Source: Methyloferula stellata AR4
GTDB lineage: Bacteria; Pseudomonadota; Alphaproteobacteria; Rhizobiales; Beijerinckiaceae
Assembly (NCBI RefSeq): GCF_000385335.1
Contig: NZ_ARWA01000001.1
Coordinates: forward strand, 1,566,001-1,630,000
DNA: 64,000 bases
Reading direction: 5' to 3'
Shown here: positions 1 through 8,817 of the stretch, one piece after another
How the letters are laid out: every line of letters begins with the position of its first letter
Numbering within the stretch: the stretch's first letter is position 1
Translations under genes and position numbers: made by a program
The notes under the pieces: model-generated
What the model was told of the DNA's origin: nothing
The model's database searches: none
What the model saw: only the letters and a program-made list of their open reading frames with translations

Positions 1-2199
1 TTGTTCGATGGACTGGGAAATCTCGGTCTCACCGAGCCGGTCCGCGAGGCGCTTTCCAGCCTTGGCGTCGATCTCGATGAATTGCGCGCGCTCGAACCCG
101 ATGCCGCGCTCGGCAATGGCGGCCTTGGCAGGCTTGCCGCCTGTTTCATGGATTCGATGGCAAGCCTGGCGCTGCCCACCTTCGGTTACGGCATTCGCTA
201 CCAATTCGGATTGTTCAAGCAGATCATCGAAGACGGATGGCAGACGGAAGCCCCGGACCGCTGGCTCGATTTCGGCAATCCTTGGGAGTTCAAGCGGCCG
301 GAGATCGTCTATCCGATTCATTTCGGCGGCACGGCCGAAGCGATCGAAGCGGAACATGCCAAGCCCGGGGCTTGGTATTATGCGGAGACGATCCTCGCCA
401 TGGCCTATGATACGCCGATCGTCGGTTGGCGCGGCAAACATGCCAATACGCTGCGGCTCTGGTCGGCGCTGGCAGAAGAGCCGATCGCGCTTGCGACTTT
501 CAACCAGGGCGATCATTTAGGCGCCATGGCCGCGCGCGACACGGCCGAAGCCATCTCGGATGTGCTTTACCCGAGCGACGACAATCCGGCCGGCGAGGAA
601 CTGCGCCTGCGCCAGGAGTTCTTCTTCACCTCGGCCTCGTTGCAGGATCTTTTGCAGAGGCACATCGCGACTTTCGGTGACATCGCAAGCCTTCCCGACA
701 AGGCAGCCATTCATCTCAACGATACGCATCCAGCGCTCGCCGTCGCCGAGCTGATGCGGCTTTTGCTCGACGAGCATCATGTGGCTTGGGAAGAGGCCTG
801 GCGCATCACGTCGCAGACGCTGAATTACACCAATCATACGCTTTTGCCGGAAGCCTTGGAGACGTGGCCGGTCGCGCTTCTGGCGCGCCTGCTGCCGCGC
901 CATCTCCAGATTATTTACACGATCAATTACGATCATCTGAAATCTCTGCCCGACGGTTTGAAGGCGCCGGAGTCCATCGCGGCTTTATCCCTCATCGAAG
1001 AGAGAGGCGAGCGGCGCGTCCGTATGGGTCATCTCGCGTTTGTGGGGTCGCGCCGGATCAATGGCGTCTCGGCTCTGCACACCGATCTTCTGCGCCGCAC
1101 GGTCTTTCACGATCTAGATCGGGCCTACCCGGGGCGCATCGTCAATAAGACGAACGGCATTTCGTTTCGCCGCTGGCTGCATGAAGCCAATCCGGCGCTG
1201 ACGAAGCTGCTCGTCGAGACCGTGTCGCCGACGATCCTCGACGATCCTTCGCTCTTGCGCAAGCTCGAGGCTTTCGCGGACGATCCGGCTTTTCATGCAA
1301 AATTGCGCGCGACGCGACTGGCGAACAAGGAGGCTCTTGCAAAACGCATTGGCGCGCGGCTCGATATTCACCTCGATCCGCAGGCGCTCTTCGACGTGCA
1401 TATCAAGCGCATCCATGAATATAAGCGCCAGCTTCTCAACATCATCGAAGCGATCGCGCTCTATCTGGAGATCCTCGATAAGCCCGGCTTCGCTGCTGTG
1501 CCGAGAGTGAAGATTTTCGCGGGCAAGGCGGCGGCAAGCTATTGGCATGCGAAATTGATCATCAAGCTTGCCAATGCCGTCGCCGATGTCGTCAACAAAG
1601 ATCCGCGCATCGGCGACAGGCTGAAACTCGTCTTCGTCCCGAATTATAATGTGAGCATCGCGGAAGCGATCATTCCTGCCACTGATCTCTCCGAGCAGAT
1701 CTCGACCGCCGGGATGGAAGCGTCCGGCACGGGCAATATGAAGCTTGCCTTGAATGGTGCCTTGACGATCGGCACGCTCGACGGCGCCAATGTCGAAATC
1801 CGCGAGCATGTCGCCGCCGACAATATCTTCATCTTCGGCGCGGTGACCGAAGAGATCGCGCAAAAGCGTAAGTCGGGATTCACGGGCGCGGAGGCCAAAG
1901 CGGCTTCCCCGCGTTTGGCGCGCGCGCTCGATGCGATCGCGGCGGGTGTTTTCTCGCCCGACGACAAAGGCAGGTTCAAGCCATTGCTCGATGCAGTGCT
2001 GGGCTATGATCCTTTCATGGTGGTGGCGGATTTTGACGCCTATTGGGACGCGCAGCGCAAGGTCGATGCGCTTTGGAACGAGCCCGAGCATTGGTGGCGC
2101 GCGGCGACCCTCAATATTGCGCGGATGGCATGGTTCTCATCCGACCGCACGATCCGCGAATATGCGGACGAGATCTGGCGCGCGAAAACCTTGCCTTAA
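1..2199 (+). CDS. glgP: Glycogen/alpha-glucan phosphorylase, 5' end cut by window edge
   Basis: Releases glucose-1-phosphate from glycogen by phosphorolysis in the cytoplasm (GT35 family, PLP-dependent). The visible 732 residues correspond to a family protein of roughly 830, so about 100 N-terminal residues lie outside the window and the TTG at base 1 is not a real start. The PLP-lysine signature EASGTGNMKLALNGAL is intact, with the Schiff-base lysine at residue 581 of the fragment, and an early EPDAALGNGGLGRLAACF stretch is also typical. The gene ends at TAA without an obvious terminator, and the next gene on the same strand begins about 150 bp later. No other glycogen gene is in view. Confidence 0.95.
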   Translation: MFDGLGNLGLTEPVREALSSLGVDLDELRALEPDAALGNGGLGRLAACFMDSMASLALPTFGYGIRYQFGLFKQIIEDGWQTEAPDRWLDFGNPWEFKRPEIVYPIHFGGTAEAIEAEHAKPGAWYYAETILAMAYDTPIVGWRGKHANTLRLWSALAEEPIALATFNQGDHLGAMAARDTAEAISDVLYPSDDNPAGEELRLRQEFFFTSASLQDLLQRHIATFGDIASLPDKAAIHLNDTHPALAVAELMRLLLDEHHVAWEEAWRITSQTLNYTNHTLLPEALETWPVALLARLLPRHLQIIYTINYDHLKSLPDGLKAPESIAALSLIEERGERRVRMGHLAFVGSRRINGVSALHTDLLRRTVFHDLDRAYPGRIVNKTNGISFRRWLHEANPALTKLLVETVSPTILDDPSLLRKLEAFADDPAFHAKLRATRLANKEALAKRIGARLDIHLDPQALFDVHIKRIHEYKRQLLNIIEAIALYLEILDKPGFAAVPRVKIFAGKAAASYWHAKLIIKLANAVADVVNKDPRIGDRLKLVFVPNYNVSIAEAIIPATDLSEQISTAGMEASGTGNMKLALNGALTIGTLDGANVEIREHVAADNIFIFGAVTEEIAQKRKSGFTGAEAKAASPRLARALDAIAAGVFSPDDKGRFKPLLDAVLGYDPFMVVADFDAYWDAQRKVDALWNEPEHWWRAATLNIARMAWFSSDRTIREYADEIWRAKTLP

Positions 2200-2352
2200 C
2201 CGCGTTTCGAAGTCAGGCGTTTACCCTGTAAATTGTCGAAATCTATACCTTAAACAACACGTTAGGGCGATGCTAACCACGTCTCGTCAGGCCCTGATAA
2301 CGTTACTCCCTTAAGGTTACCACGTCTTGAGTTGAGGCATCGGTTCAACGCC

Positions 2353-3153
2353 ATGCCTCGCGTAACAGCGTGGAAGCGTCTCATGTTCTCTCGATTCCCT
2401 TTTGCCTCTCTCATCGGGCTGTCGCTCGTGGCGGCGCCCTTTGCGGCTCATGCCGATCCGCATGTGATTTCCGGCCTCGGGCCGCGTCAGGCCCAGCCTT
2501 ATAACGATCCCTCCGCGGAGATGGCCGCGCCGCCTCAGCAAAGCGCGCCCGGCAATTATGGCGGCGGCTTTCTCGAATTGCTGATGACCGGCCGCAATCC
2601 GTCGCCGGGCTATATGCCGGGGCCGCGTTCGATGAATGCGCCCGCGGGGTCGGCCTCGCAGATGACGGCCTATGCCGATCCGCAAGGCGGTGCGCCGCGC
2701 CGCGAGATCGATCCGGTCTATCAGCGCCAGGAAGTCGATTATTCCGGCAAGGAACGGCCGGGCACGATCGTCATCGACACGCCGAACAAGTTCTTATTCT
2801 ACGTGGAGCCGGGCGGCCGCGCCTTGCGCTACGGGATCGGCGTCGGACGTCCCGGATTTGAATGGTCGGGCATCAAGACGATCAGCCGCAAGGCCGAATG
2901 GCCGGATTGGACGCCGCCTTCCGAAATGCTGCTGCGCCGTCCCGACCTGCCGACCCATATGGCGGGCGGTCCAGAGAATCCGCTCGGTGCCCGTGCGCTT
3001 TATCTCGGCTCGTCGCTCTATCGCATTCACGGCACCAATGAGCCCTATACGATCGGCACCAATGTGTCGTCAGGCTGCATCCGCATGATGAACCAGGACG
3101 TCGAAGACCTTTACACGCGCGTGAAGATCGGCACCAAAGTCATCGTGATGTAA
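2353..3153 (+). CDS. L,D-transpeptidase (YkuD fold), exported
   Basis: Predicted periplasmic enzyme forming or exchanging 3-3 peptidoglycan cross-links or attaching proteins to peptidoglycan. An N-terminal signal (KRLMFSRF, then a hydrophobic run ending AAHA) is followed by a Pro/Gln-rich linker and a C-terminal YkuD domain. With the ATG at 2353 the catalytic His226 (RIHGTNEP) and Cys242 (TNVSSGCIRM) lie 16 residues apart, as the family requires. A TTG at 2332 and an ATG at 2383 are alternative starts; none has a strong ribosome-binding site. It is the first of three YkuD proteins in this window (others at 37.4 and 44.1 kb) sharing the WPDWTPP-type motif before the active site. Confidence 0.88.
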   Translation: MPRVTAWKRLMFSRFPFASLIGLSLVAAPFAAHADPHVISGLGPRQAQPYNDPSAEMAAPPQQSAPGNYGGGFLELLMTGRNPSPGYMPGPRSMNAPAGSASQMTAYADPQGGAPRREIDPVYQRQEVDYSGKERPGTIVIDTPNKFLFYVEPGGRALRYGIGVGRPGFEWSGIKTISRKAEWPDWTPPSEMLLRRPDLPTHMAGGPENPLGARALYLGSSLYRIHGTNEPYTIGTNVSSGCIRMMNQDVEDLYTRVKIGTKVIVM

Positions 3154-3167
3154 GCGGCCGCGGGGCG

Positions 3168-3365
3168 CCCCTTCTCCCGCTTGCGGGAGAAGGTGTCATG
3201 CGAAGCATGTGGATGAGGGTAGGCTGGGGCGAGGCGCAAAACGTCGTTCCTCGCCTCGTTTTTTGGGTGCTGGTCTATGACGATATAGGATGTGGGAGCT
3301 TCTCGACCCCTCATCCGACCCTCGCTGACACGAGGGCCACCTTCTCCCGCAAGCGGGAGAAGGGA
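3168..3365. repeat. Intergenic palindromic repeat, family A copy 1
   Basis: Two inverted hairpin arms, CTTCTCCCGCTTGCGGGAGA near 3171 and CTTCTCCCGCAAGCGGGAGA near 3341, enclose about 150 bp. The phrases GGATGAGGG and CCCTCATCC mark the inner ends. Related arms recur at 32760-32882 and 50390-50519. ORFs read through it are artefacts. Function is unknown; such elements can act as transcription barriers, and this one lies between convergent genes. Confidence 0.8.
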
Positions 3366-3381
3366 CACCCGCACTTTGCGA

Positions 3382-4161
3382 TCAAGCGTCGCTGGAATAA
3401 TCGTCGGAATAGTCTCCGGCGTCCTGCTGGTCGTCTTGATCCTGATCGGCGTCCTGCTGCGCATCCTGGGCGCGCAACGCTGAGCCGTCATCGTTGTAAT
3501 AATTATTGACCACGGTCTCGCGGCTGCCGCCTAAACCGCCGCCGAGACCGCCCAACCCATCGGCGATGCCGAGGCTGTTATTATGGCCGCCCATCAGACC
3601 CCGGATCGAATCGGCCAAGAGCACACCGCCGGCGACACCCGCCGCGGCGCCCAAGGCACCCTTCAGGAAGCCGCCGCTTTGCGGCGCTCCAAAGCCGCCC
3701 TGAGGCTGGCCGCCCCAAGGCCCGGCCGGCGGCGCGCCAAAGCCGCCTTGCGGCTGCTGCTGCTGGCCCCACGGGCTTTGCGGAGGTGGGGGAGGAGGCG
3801 CATTATAGCCCTGCGACTGCTGCCAAGGACTGCCGGATGGCGGCACGCTCGACCGCGGCGGCGGGTTGCCGCCGCCGAAAAGCGAACCCAAACCGCTCAA
3901 AAAGCCGCCGCCGCCCGCGGGCTGGCTCGCCTGCTGCTGGAGGTCGCGTACTTCCGCTTCGAGCTGCTGCAAGCGGTCATTCGCCGCGCGCAAAGCCTGT
4001 TCCTGTACAAGGACTGTCTGCGCCAAAAGATAAGGCGCATAAGGCTGGGCGCGGACAGCGTCATCGATGAGAGCTTCGGCTTCGCGGTCGCGTGGATTGG
4101 CGGCAGCGCCGCGCACGCGGTCAAACAGGCCGATCAGCAACTGCCGTTCTTCGGGTGACAT
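3382..4161 (-). CDS. DUF2076-like protein with Gly/Pro/Gln-rich middle
   Basis: About 259 residues. The N-terminal ~75 residues (MSPEERQLLIGLFDRV... then ALIDDAVRAQPYAPYLLAQT and a Leu/Ala/Gln coiled-coil-like stretch) match the DUF2076 family found in many proteobacteria, whose function is unknown. The middle is low-complexity Gly/Pro/Gln (GGNPPP, GGFGAPP), followed by a Gly/Ala hydrophobic patch (LGAAAGVAGGVLLADSI) that could touch the membrane, and an acidic Asp/Gln tail. The ATG at 4161 has GGGAGAA just upstream; the open frame extends to 4272 but without similar support. Transcribed convergently with the L,D-transpeptidase gene and divergently from hisS. Confidence 0.75.
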   Translation of the reverse strand: MSPEERQLLIGLFDRVRGAAANPRDREAEALIDDAVRAQPYAPYLLAQTVLVQEQALRAANDRLQQLEAEVRDLQQQASQPAGGGGFLSGLGSLFGGGNPPPRSSVPPSGSPWQQSQGYNAPPPPPPQSPWGQQQQPQGGFGAPPAGPWGGQPQGGFGAPQSGGFLKGALGAAAGVAGGVLLADSIRGLMGGHNNSLGIADGLGGLGGGLGGSRETVVNNYYNDDGSALRAQDAQQDADQDQDDQQDAGDYSDDYSSDA

Positions 4162-4310
4162 GGGATTCTCCCGGTTAAAGAGGCGGAGAGATTCCGCCGC
4201 GAAAAAATATGGGGAGCGATCTGGGCGGCTCCAAGGCCCGCCAGGGTGATGATTACTTGTCGGCGGGGCCAAGCCCCCCTAAGACATCTGCCAAATCAAG
4301 GCTTCATGAC

Positions 4311-5915
4311 ATGACCGAACAAAAAAAGATAAATCCGCGCGCCAGCGCAAAACTGCCGCGCGGCCTCGCCGATCGCGGTCCGGCCGAGCTCGCCGCGACC
4401 CAGAAGATGCTGAATGTGATCAAGGCCTCCTACGAGCTTTATGGCTTCGAGGCGGTCGAGACGCCGTTTATCGAATATACCGAAGCGCTCGGTAAATTCC
4501 TGCCGGATCAGGACCGGCCGAACGAAGGCGTGTTTTCGTTCAAGGACGATGACGAGCAATGGCTGTCGCTGCGCTATGACCTGACCGCGCCGCTCGCGCG
4601 TTATGTGGCCGAAAATTTCGATAAATTGCCGAAGCCTTACCGCAGCTATCGCGCCGGCTATGTGTTTCGAAACGAGAAGCCGGGGCCGGGCCGTTTCCGG
4701 CAATTCATGCAATTCGATGCCGATACGGTTGGCGCCGGCTCCGTCGCGGCGGACGCCGAGATCTGCATGATGGCGGCGGATACGCTGGAGAAGCTTGGCA
4801 TTAAGCGTGGCGATTACGTCATCAAGGTCAACAACCGCAAAGTGCTCGATGGCGTGCTGGAATCGATCGGGCTTGGCGGCGAGGAGAATGCCGGACGCAG
4901 GCTCACCGTGCTGCGCGCCATCGACAAGTTCGACAAGTTCGGCGTCGAGGGCGTCAGGCTCCTGCTTGGCACCGGCCGAAAGGACGAGAGCGGCGATTTC
5001 ACCAAGGGCGCCGGGCTCAATGGTGAGCAGATCGAAGGCGTGTTGACGATGATGGAATCGCCATCGGAAGTCGAAAGCATCGCCGCGGATAAAATTCCGG
5101 AAGGCGAGATCAAAGACTATATCGTCTTCAATCGCTGGAAGGACGGCGCGGTTTTTTATGCGAAGCCGGATCACAGGCGCACGCTGAAGACGTTGCGCGA
5201 GAAATTCGGCGACAACGCCATCTGTGCCCAAGGTATCGACGAACTCGAAGCCATCATCGATCTCACCAAGGCGAGCGGCTTTGGCGAAGGCCAGATTATG
5301 GTCGACCCTTCCGTCGTGCGCGGGCTCGAATATTACACGGGTCCCGTCTTCGAGGCGGAACTCACGTTCGAAGTGCAAGGCGAGGACGGCAAGCCGATCC
5401 GTTTCGGTTCGGTCGGCGGCGGTGGCCGCTACGACGGGCTCGTCGGACGCTTTCGCGGCGAGAATGTGCCGGCGACGGGATTTTCCATCGGCGTGTCGCG
5501 ACTCTTCGCGGCACTTCGGGCGATCAATTCGCCCATTGTCACGAGCGAGGCTGCGACGGGGCCGGTGATTGTGCTGGTGCTCGATCAGCCCGAGATCGCG
5601 CGCTACCAGGGTTTCGTCTCGAAACTCCGCGCGGCAGGCATAAGGTCCGAACTTTATCTCGGCGCGTCGGGCATGAATGCGCAATTGAAATATGCCGACA
5701 AGCGTTCATCGATTTGCGCCGTCATCCAAGGCTCGAACGAGCGCGAGAAGGGCGAGGTCTCGATCCGCGATCTTGTGCTCGGCGCCGAGCTCGCCGCTTC
5801 GACCAAGGACCGCGCGGATTATCTCGAGCTCCGCGCCAAGGCGCAATTCACGGTGACGGAGGAGAGACTCGTTGAGGCCGTGCAAGAGGTGCTGGCGCGT
5901 CATAAGCTTGCTTGA
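4311..5915 (+). CDS. hisS: Histidyl-tRNA synthetase
   Basis: Class II synthetase charging tRNA-His. Recognised by motif 2 ([20 protein letters not shown]), the histidine-A loops [14 protein letters not shown] and GGGRYDGL, motif 3 ([11 protein letters not shown]) and a C-terminal anticodon-binding domain starting near [12 protein letters not shown]. The alphaproteobacterial form is long, about 500 residues or more, and this fits with 534. The ATG at 4311 is preferred because the family homology starts just after it; the open frame runs back to 4209. The upstream gene is divergent. A family-B repeat separates it from carA. Confidence 0.96.
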   Translation: MTEQKKINPRASAKLPRGLADRGPAELAATQKMLNVIKASYELYGFEAVETPFIEYTEALGKFLPDQDRPNEGVFSFKDDDEQWLSLRYDLTAPLARYVAENFDKLPKPYRSYRAGYVFRNEKPGPGRFRQFMQFDADTVGAGSVAADAEICMMAADTLEKLGIKRGDYVIKVNNRKVLDGVLESIGLGGEENAGRRLTVLRAIDKFDKFGVEGVRLLLGTGRKDESGDFTKGAGLNGEQIEGVLTMMESPSEVESIAADKIPEGEIKDYIVFNRWKDGAVFYAKPDHRRTLKTLREKFGDNAICAQGIDELEAIIDLTKASGFGEGQIMVDPSVVRGLEYYTGPVFEAELTFEVQGEDGKPIRFGSVGGGGRYDGLVGRFRGENVPATGFSIGVSRLFAALRAINSPIVTSEAATGPVIVLVLDQPEIARYQGFVSKLRAAGIRSELYLGASGMNAQLKYADKRSSICAVIQGSNEREKGEVSIRDLVLGAELAASTKDRADYLELRAKAQFTVTEERLVEAVQEVLARHKLA

Positions 5916-5922
5916 AAAAGCA

Positions 5923-6084
5923 AAACCCTCGTGCTTCGAGGCGAGGCCCTTTGGGCCTCTCCTCAGCATGAGGGTTTGAGGGTCGAGCACACAGCTGCCC
6001 TCACCCTGAGGTGCGAGCAATAGGGTGTTGCGAAGCGACGCCCGTCGCAAGCAACACGCTTGGCGAGCCTCGAAGGGCGAGGGG
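5923..6084. repeat. Intergenic repeat, family B copy 1
   Basis: A sequence of the type AACCCTCGTGCTTCGAGGC ... CTCAGCATGAGGGTTT ... CCCTCACCCTGAGG ... CCTCGAAGGGCGAGGG, with several internal inverted arms. A second copy lies at 35843-35969. It separates the convergent genes hisS and carA. No coding signal is visible in it. Confidence 0.75.
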
Positions 6085-6087
6085 CGG

Positions 6088-7278
6088 CTACGCGCCCTTC
6101 GCTTCCATCAGTGCCGCGAAGCGCGCAAAGAGATAATGGCTATCGCGCGGGCCGGGCGAAGCCTCCGGATGATATTGCACGGCGAAGGCCGGGCGATCCG
6201 TCAGCTCGAAGCCGCAATTCGATCCGTCGAAAAGCGAGCGATGGGTTTCCTTTGCGTTCGACGGCAGGCTCGCGGGATCGACCGCGAAACCATGGTTCAT
6301 CGACACGATCTCGACCTTGCCGGTGGTGAAATCCATCACTGGATGATTGGCGCCATGATGGCCTTGATGCATTTTCATGGTCTTCGCGCCGACGGCGAGC
6401 GCCAGCATCTGATGGCCGAGGCAAATGCCGAAGGTCGGAATTTTTTGCGCGATCAGCGCTTGGATCACCGGCACGGCATAAGCGCCGGTCGCGGCAGGAT
6501 CGCCAGGTCCGTTCGAGAGAAAAACGCCGTCCGGCTTCAGGGCCAGAATCTCTTCAGCCGAGGTCGTCGCGGGCACGACGGTCACGGCGCAGCCGACATC
6601 TGCGAGCAGCCGCAAAATATTGCTCTTGATGCCGTAATCGACCGCGACGACGCGAAATTTGTTGTGGCCGCTCTGTCCATAGCCGATCTCAGGCAGCCAG
6701 GTGGTGCCTTCCCATTCGCGCCGTTCGGGGGCCGAGGCCTCGGGCACCAGATCCATCCCGACGAGGCCGGGCCATCCGGCGGCTTTGGCCTTCAAACCTT
6801 CAAGATCGAAGGCGCCATCGGGCGAATGCGCGATGACGGCATTGGGCATGCCTTTCTCGCGAATGAAGGCGGTGAGCGCGCGCGTATCGATGCCGGAAAG
6901 CCCGATGATGCCGCGCCGCTTCAGCCAATCGTTGAAATGCTCGCGCGAGCGATGATTGGACGGCCCTGTGACCGGCGCATGGACGATGACGCCACAGGCG
7001 CCGGACGATACAAGACCTTCGACATCTTCCTCATTGGCGCCGACATTGCCGATGTGCGGAAAGGTGAAGGTGACGATTTGGCCGGTATAGGACGGGTCTG
7101 TCAGGATTTCCTGATAGCCGGTCATTGCGGTGTTGAAACAGACCTCGCCGACCGCTTCGCCGATAAAGCCGAAACCCATGCCTTCGATCACGGTCCCATC
7201 GGCGAGAATCAAAAGCGCGGTGGCAATCGGGTCGGCCCAGCCGTCGTCTGCCGCCGCCATCGTTTGGTCGTCCGTCAT
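6088..7278 (-). CDS. carA: Carbamoyl-phosphate synthase small (glutaminase) subunit
   Basis: Hydrolyses glutamine and channels ammonia to CarB for carbamoyl phosphate, the precursor of arginine and pyrimidines. 396 residues. The N-terminal domain (ALLILADGTVIEG, GYQEILTDPSYTGQIVTFT) and the class I glutamine amidotransferase domain are complete: nucleophile Cys in GICLGHQM, catalytic His and Glu in VQYHPEASPGP. carB is not in this window. The start ATG at 7278 gives MTDDQTMAAADD before the conserved region; the true start could be the internal Met. Divergent from the MFS gene, with a 178-bp shared upstream region in which no attenuator-like structure was recognised. Confidence 0.96.
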   Translation of the reverse strand: MTDDQTMAAADDGWADPIATALLILADGTVIEGMGFGFIGEAVGEVCFNTAMTGYQEILTDPSYTGQIVTFTFPHIGNVGANEEDVEGLVSSGACGVIVHAPVTGPSNHRSREHFNDWLKRRGIIGLSGIDTRALTAFIREKGMPNAVIAHSPDGAFDLEGLKAKAAGWPGLVGMDLVPEASAPERREWEGTTWLPEIGYGQSGHNKFRVVAVDYGIKSNILRLLADVGCAVTVVPATTSAEEILALKPDGVFLSNGPGDPAATGAYAVPVIQALIAQKIPTFGICLGHQMLALAVGAKTMKMHQGHHGANHPVMDFTTGKVEIVSMNHGFAVDPASLPSNAKETHRSLFDGSNCGFELTDRPAFAVQYHPEASPGPRDSHYLFARFAALMEAKGA

Positions 7279-7456
7279 TCCGATCCTTCTGCTGAGGTGC
7301 TGAGGGACTCTGAACCCTGCGCCAGTCTACTTAAGGAGAAAGCCGCTCAAACGCCAGAGGTCGAGCCGATTTCGCGAAAGCTTGACGCGATTTTTCCCGC
7401 CAACCGTGGTTCAAAGCGGCGATAAGCGGGCGGGGGTGCTCCGAGAGGGTTAAAAT

Positions 7457-8629
7457 ATGAGTTTGGCGCCGGCTGCGCTACGGACATTCGCTTTCGCGGC
7501 GGGCGTATCGGTTGCCAATTTCTATTATGTGCAGCCGCTCCTCGTCGATATCGGCAAAAGCTTCGGCCTCAATGAAGCCGTCATGGGCCTCGTGCCGACT
7601 TTGACGCAGTTCGGCCTTGGATTGGGCGTGCTTTTGCTGCTGCCCCTGGGCGATGTGATCGACAACCGGCGCCTTGTCTCTTGCGCCATCGCCTTGCAGG
7701 CTGTGGCTCTCCTCGTGATGGCCACGGCGTCGAACCTCATCCTTTTTTTCGGCGCCGCCATGGTGATGGGGTTTACCGGCATCACCTCTTATCTGCTGGC
7801 GCCTTATGTCGCGCATCTCGCGCCTGCCGCCGAGCGCGGCCGCGTCATCGGGCTTCTGGCGCGCGGCGGGATCATCGGCATTCTTCTGGCGCGCACGGTC
7901 AGCGGCCTCATCGGCTTTTACATCGGCTGGCGTTCCGTCTATCTCCTCGCGGCGCTGGCGATGCTGGCGCTGCTTTGGCTGTTGCGCCGCTATATGGTGC
8001 CGCTCGCGCGCCCGACGACGACGCCCTATCACCATCTGCTTCTGTCTTTGGTCAAGCTCGTCCGCAACGAGCCGGCGGTGCGACGGACGGTCTTTACACA
8101 GGCGCTGAACTTCGGATCTTTCAATAGTTTATGGCTTGGTCTCAGCCTCTATCTCGAAAGTCCGGCTTTCGGTCTCCATAGCGACAGCGTCGGCATGTTC
8201 GGCCTTTTGGGCGCGGCGGCGGCGCTTGCCGCACCGCTCGCCGGACGGTTCGTCGACCGCAAAGGCCCGCAGGTGACCTTGCGCTTCGCGCTGGCGCTGA
8301 CGGTCATCGCATGGGTGGTCATGGCGCTTCTGCCGAACATGATCGGGATCGTCGCCGGGATCATTCTCGTCGATCTCGGCGCCACGGCGAGTGATGTCTC
8401 GAACCGGACGATCCTGTTTCGCTTGCATCCCGATATCCGGACGCGGCTCATGGCTGTCTATAGTATAGGCATGTTCTTCAGCGGTGGAATCCTGTCGTTG
8501 CTGACGACCATTCTCTGGGCCCACTCCGGATGGCTCGGGGTCTGCCTGCTCGGCCTTGCGGCAACAAGTCTCGCCTTTCTCGCCAATCTGCGCGCGCCCA
8601 GCGCGCCGCATGATGGCTATGGCGATTAA
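7457..8629 (+). CDS. Major facilitator superfamily transporter
   Basis: 390-residue inner-membrane protein with about 12 hydrophobic segments. The loop between helices 2 and 3 carries the MFS-like GDVIDNRRLV motif, and the start of the second half has GRFVDRKGPQVTLRFA at the symmetrical place. This resembles drug or metabolite exporters of the DHA1 type, but the substrate cannot be read from the sequence. The start ATG follows a GAGAGGG stretch (7443-7449). It is alone in its transcription unit, divergent from carA. TTT-rich sequence but no clear terminator follows. Confidence 0.85.
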   Translation: MSLAPAALRTFAFAAGVSVANFYYVQPLLVDIGKSFGLNEAVMGLVPTLTQFGLGLGVLLLLPLGDVIDNRRLVSCAIALQAVALLVMATASNLILFFGAAMVMGFTGITSYLLAPYVAHLAPAAERGRVIGLLARGGIIGILLARTVSGLIGFYIGWRSVYLLAALAMLALLWLLRRYMVPLARPTTTPYHHLLLSLVKLVRNEPAVRRTVFTQALNFGSFNSLWLGLSLYLESPAFGLHSDSVGMFGLLGAAAALAAPLAGRFVDRKGPQVTLRFALALTVIAWVVMALLPNMIGIVAGIILVDLGATASDVSNRTILFRLHPDIRTRLMAVYSIGMFFSGGILSLLTTILWAHSGWLGVCLLGLAATSLAFLANLRAPSAPHDGYGD

Positions 8630-8817
8630 AAATCGTGCAGATGGCCGGATTCCTGGCTATCTCCTAATCCATATGTGCTTGTGGCTTGTACCGAAACCAC
8701 TGAGTTTGATACATTCCAACCTAGCACGGGGCTATTTGTCGCAAATCCCCTTCCATGAAGCATTTCGGACCTTCGGTCTCGCACCGAACGGTCTCTCTTT
8801 GAAAACGGGCATCATAA

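Noticed and set aside
3198-3509. Short plus-strand frames between the L,D-transpeptidase and DUF2076 genes
   Set aside because: They translate a palindromic family-A repeat and the antisense of the DUF2076 tail.
6025-7425. 466-codon plus-strand open frame opposite carA
   Set aside because: carA on the minus strand has complete catalytic motifs; this frame has only shadow composition and begins in a repeat.
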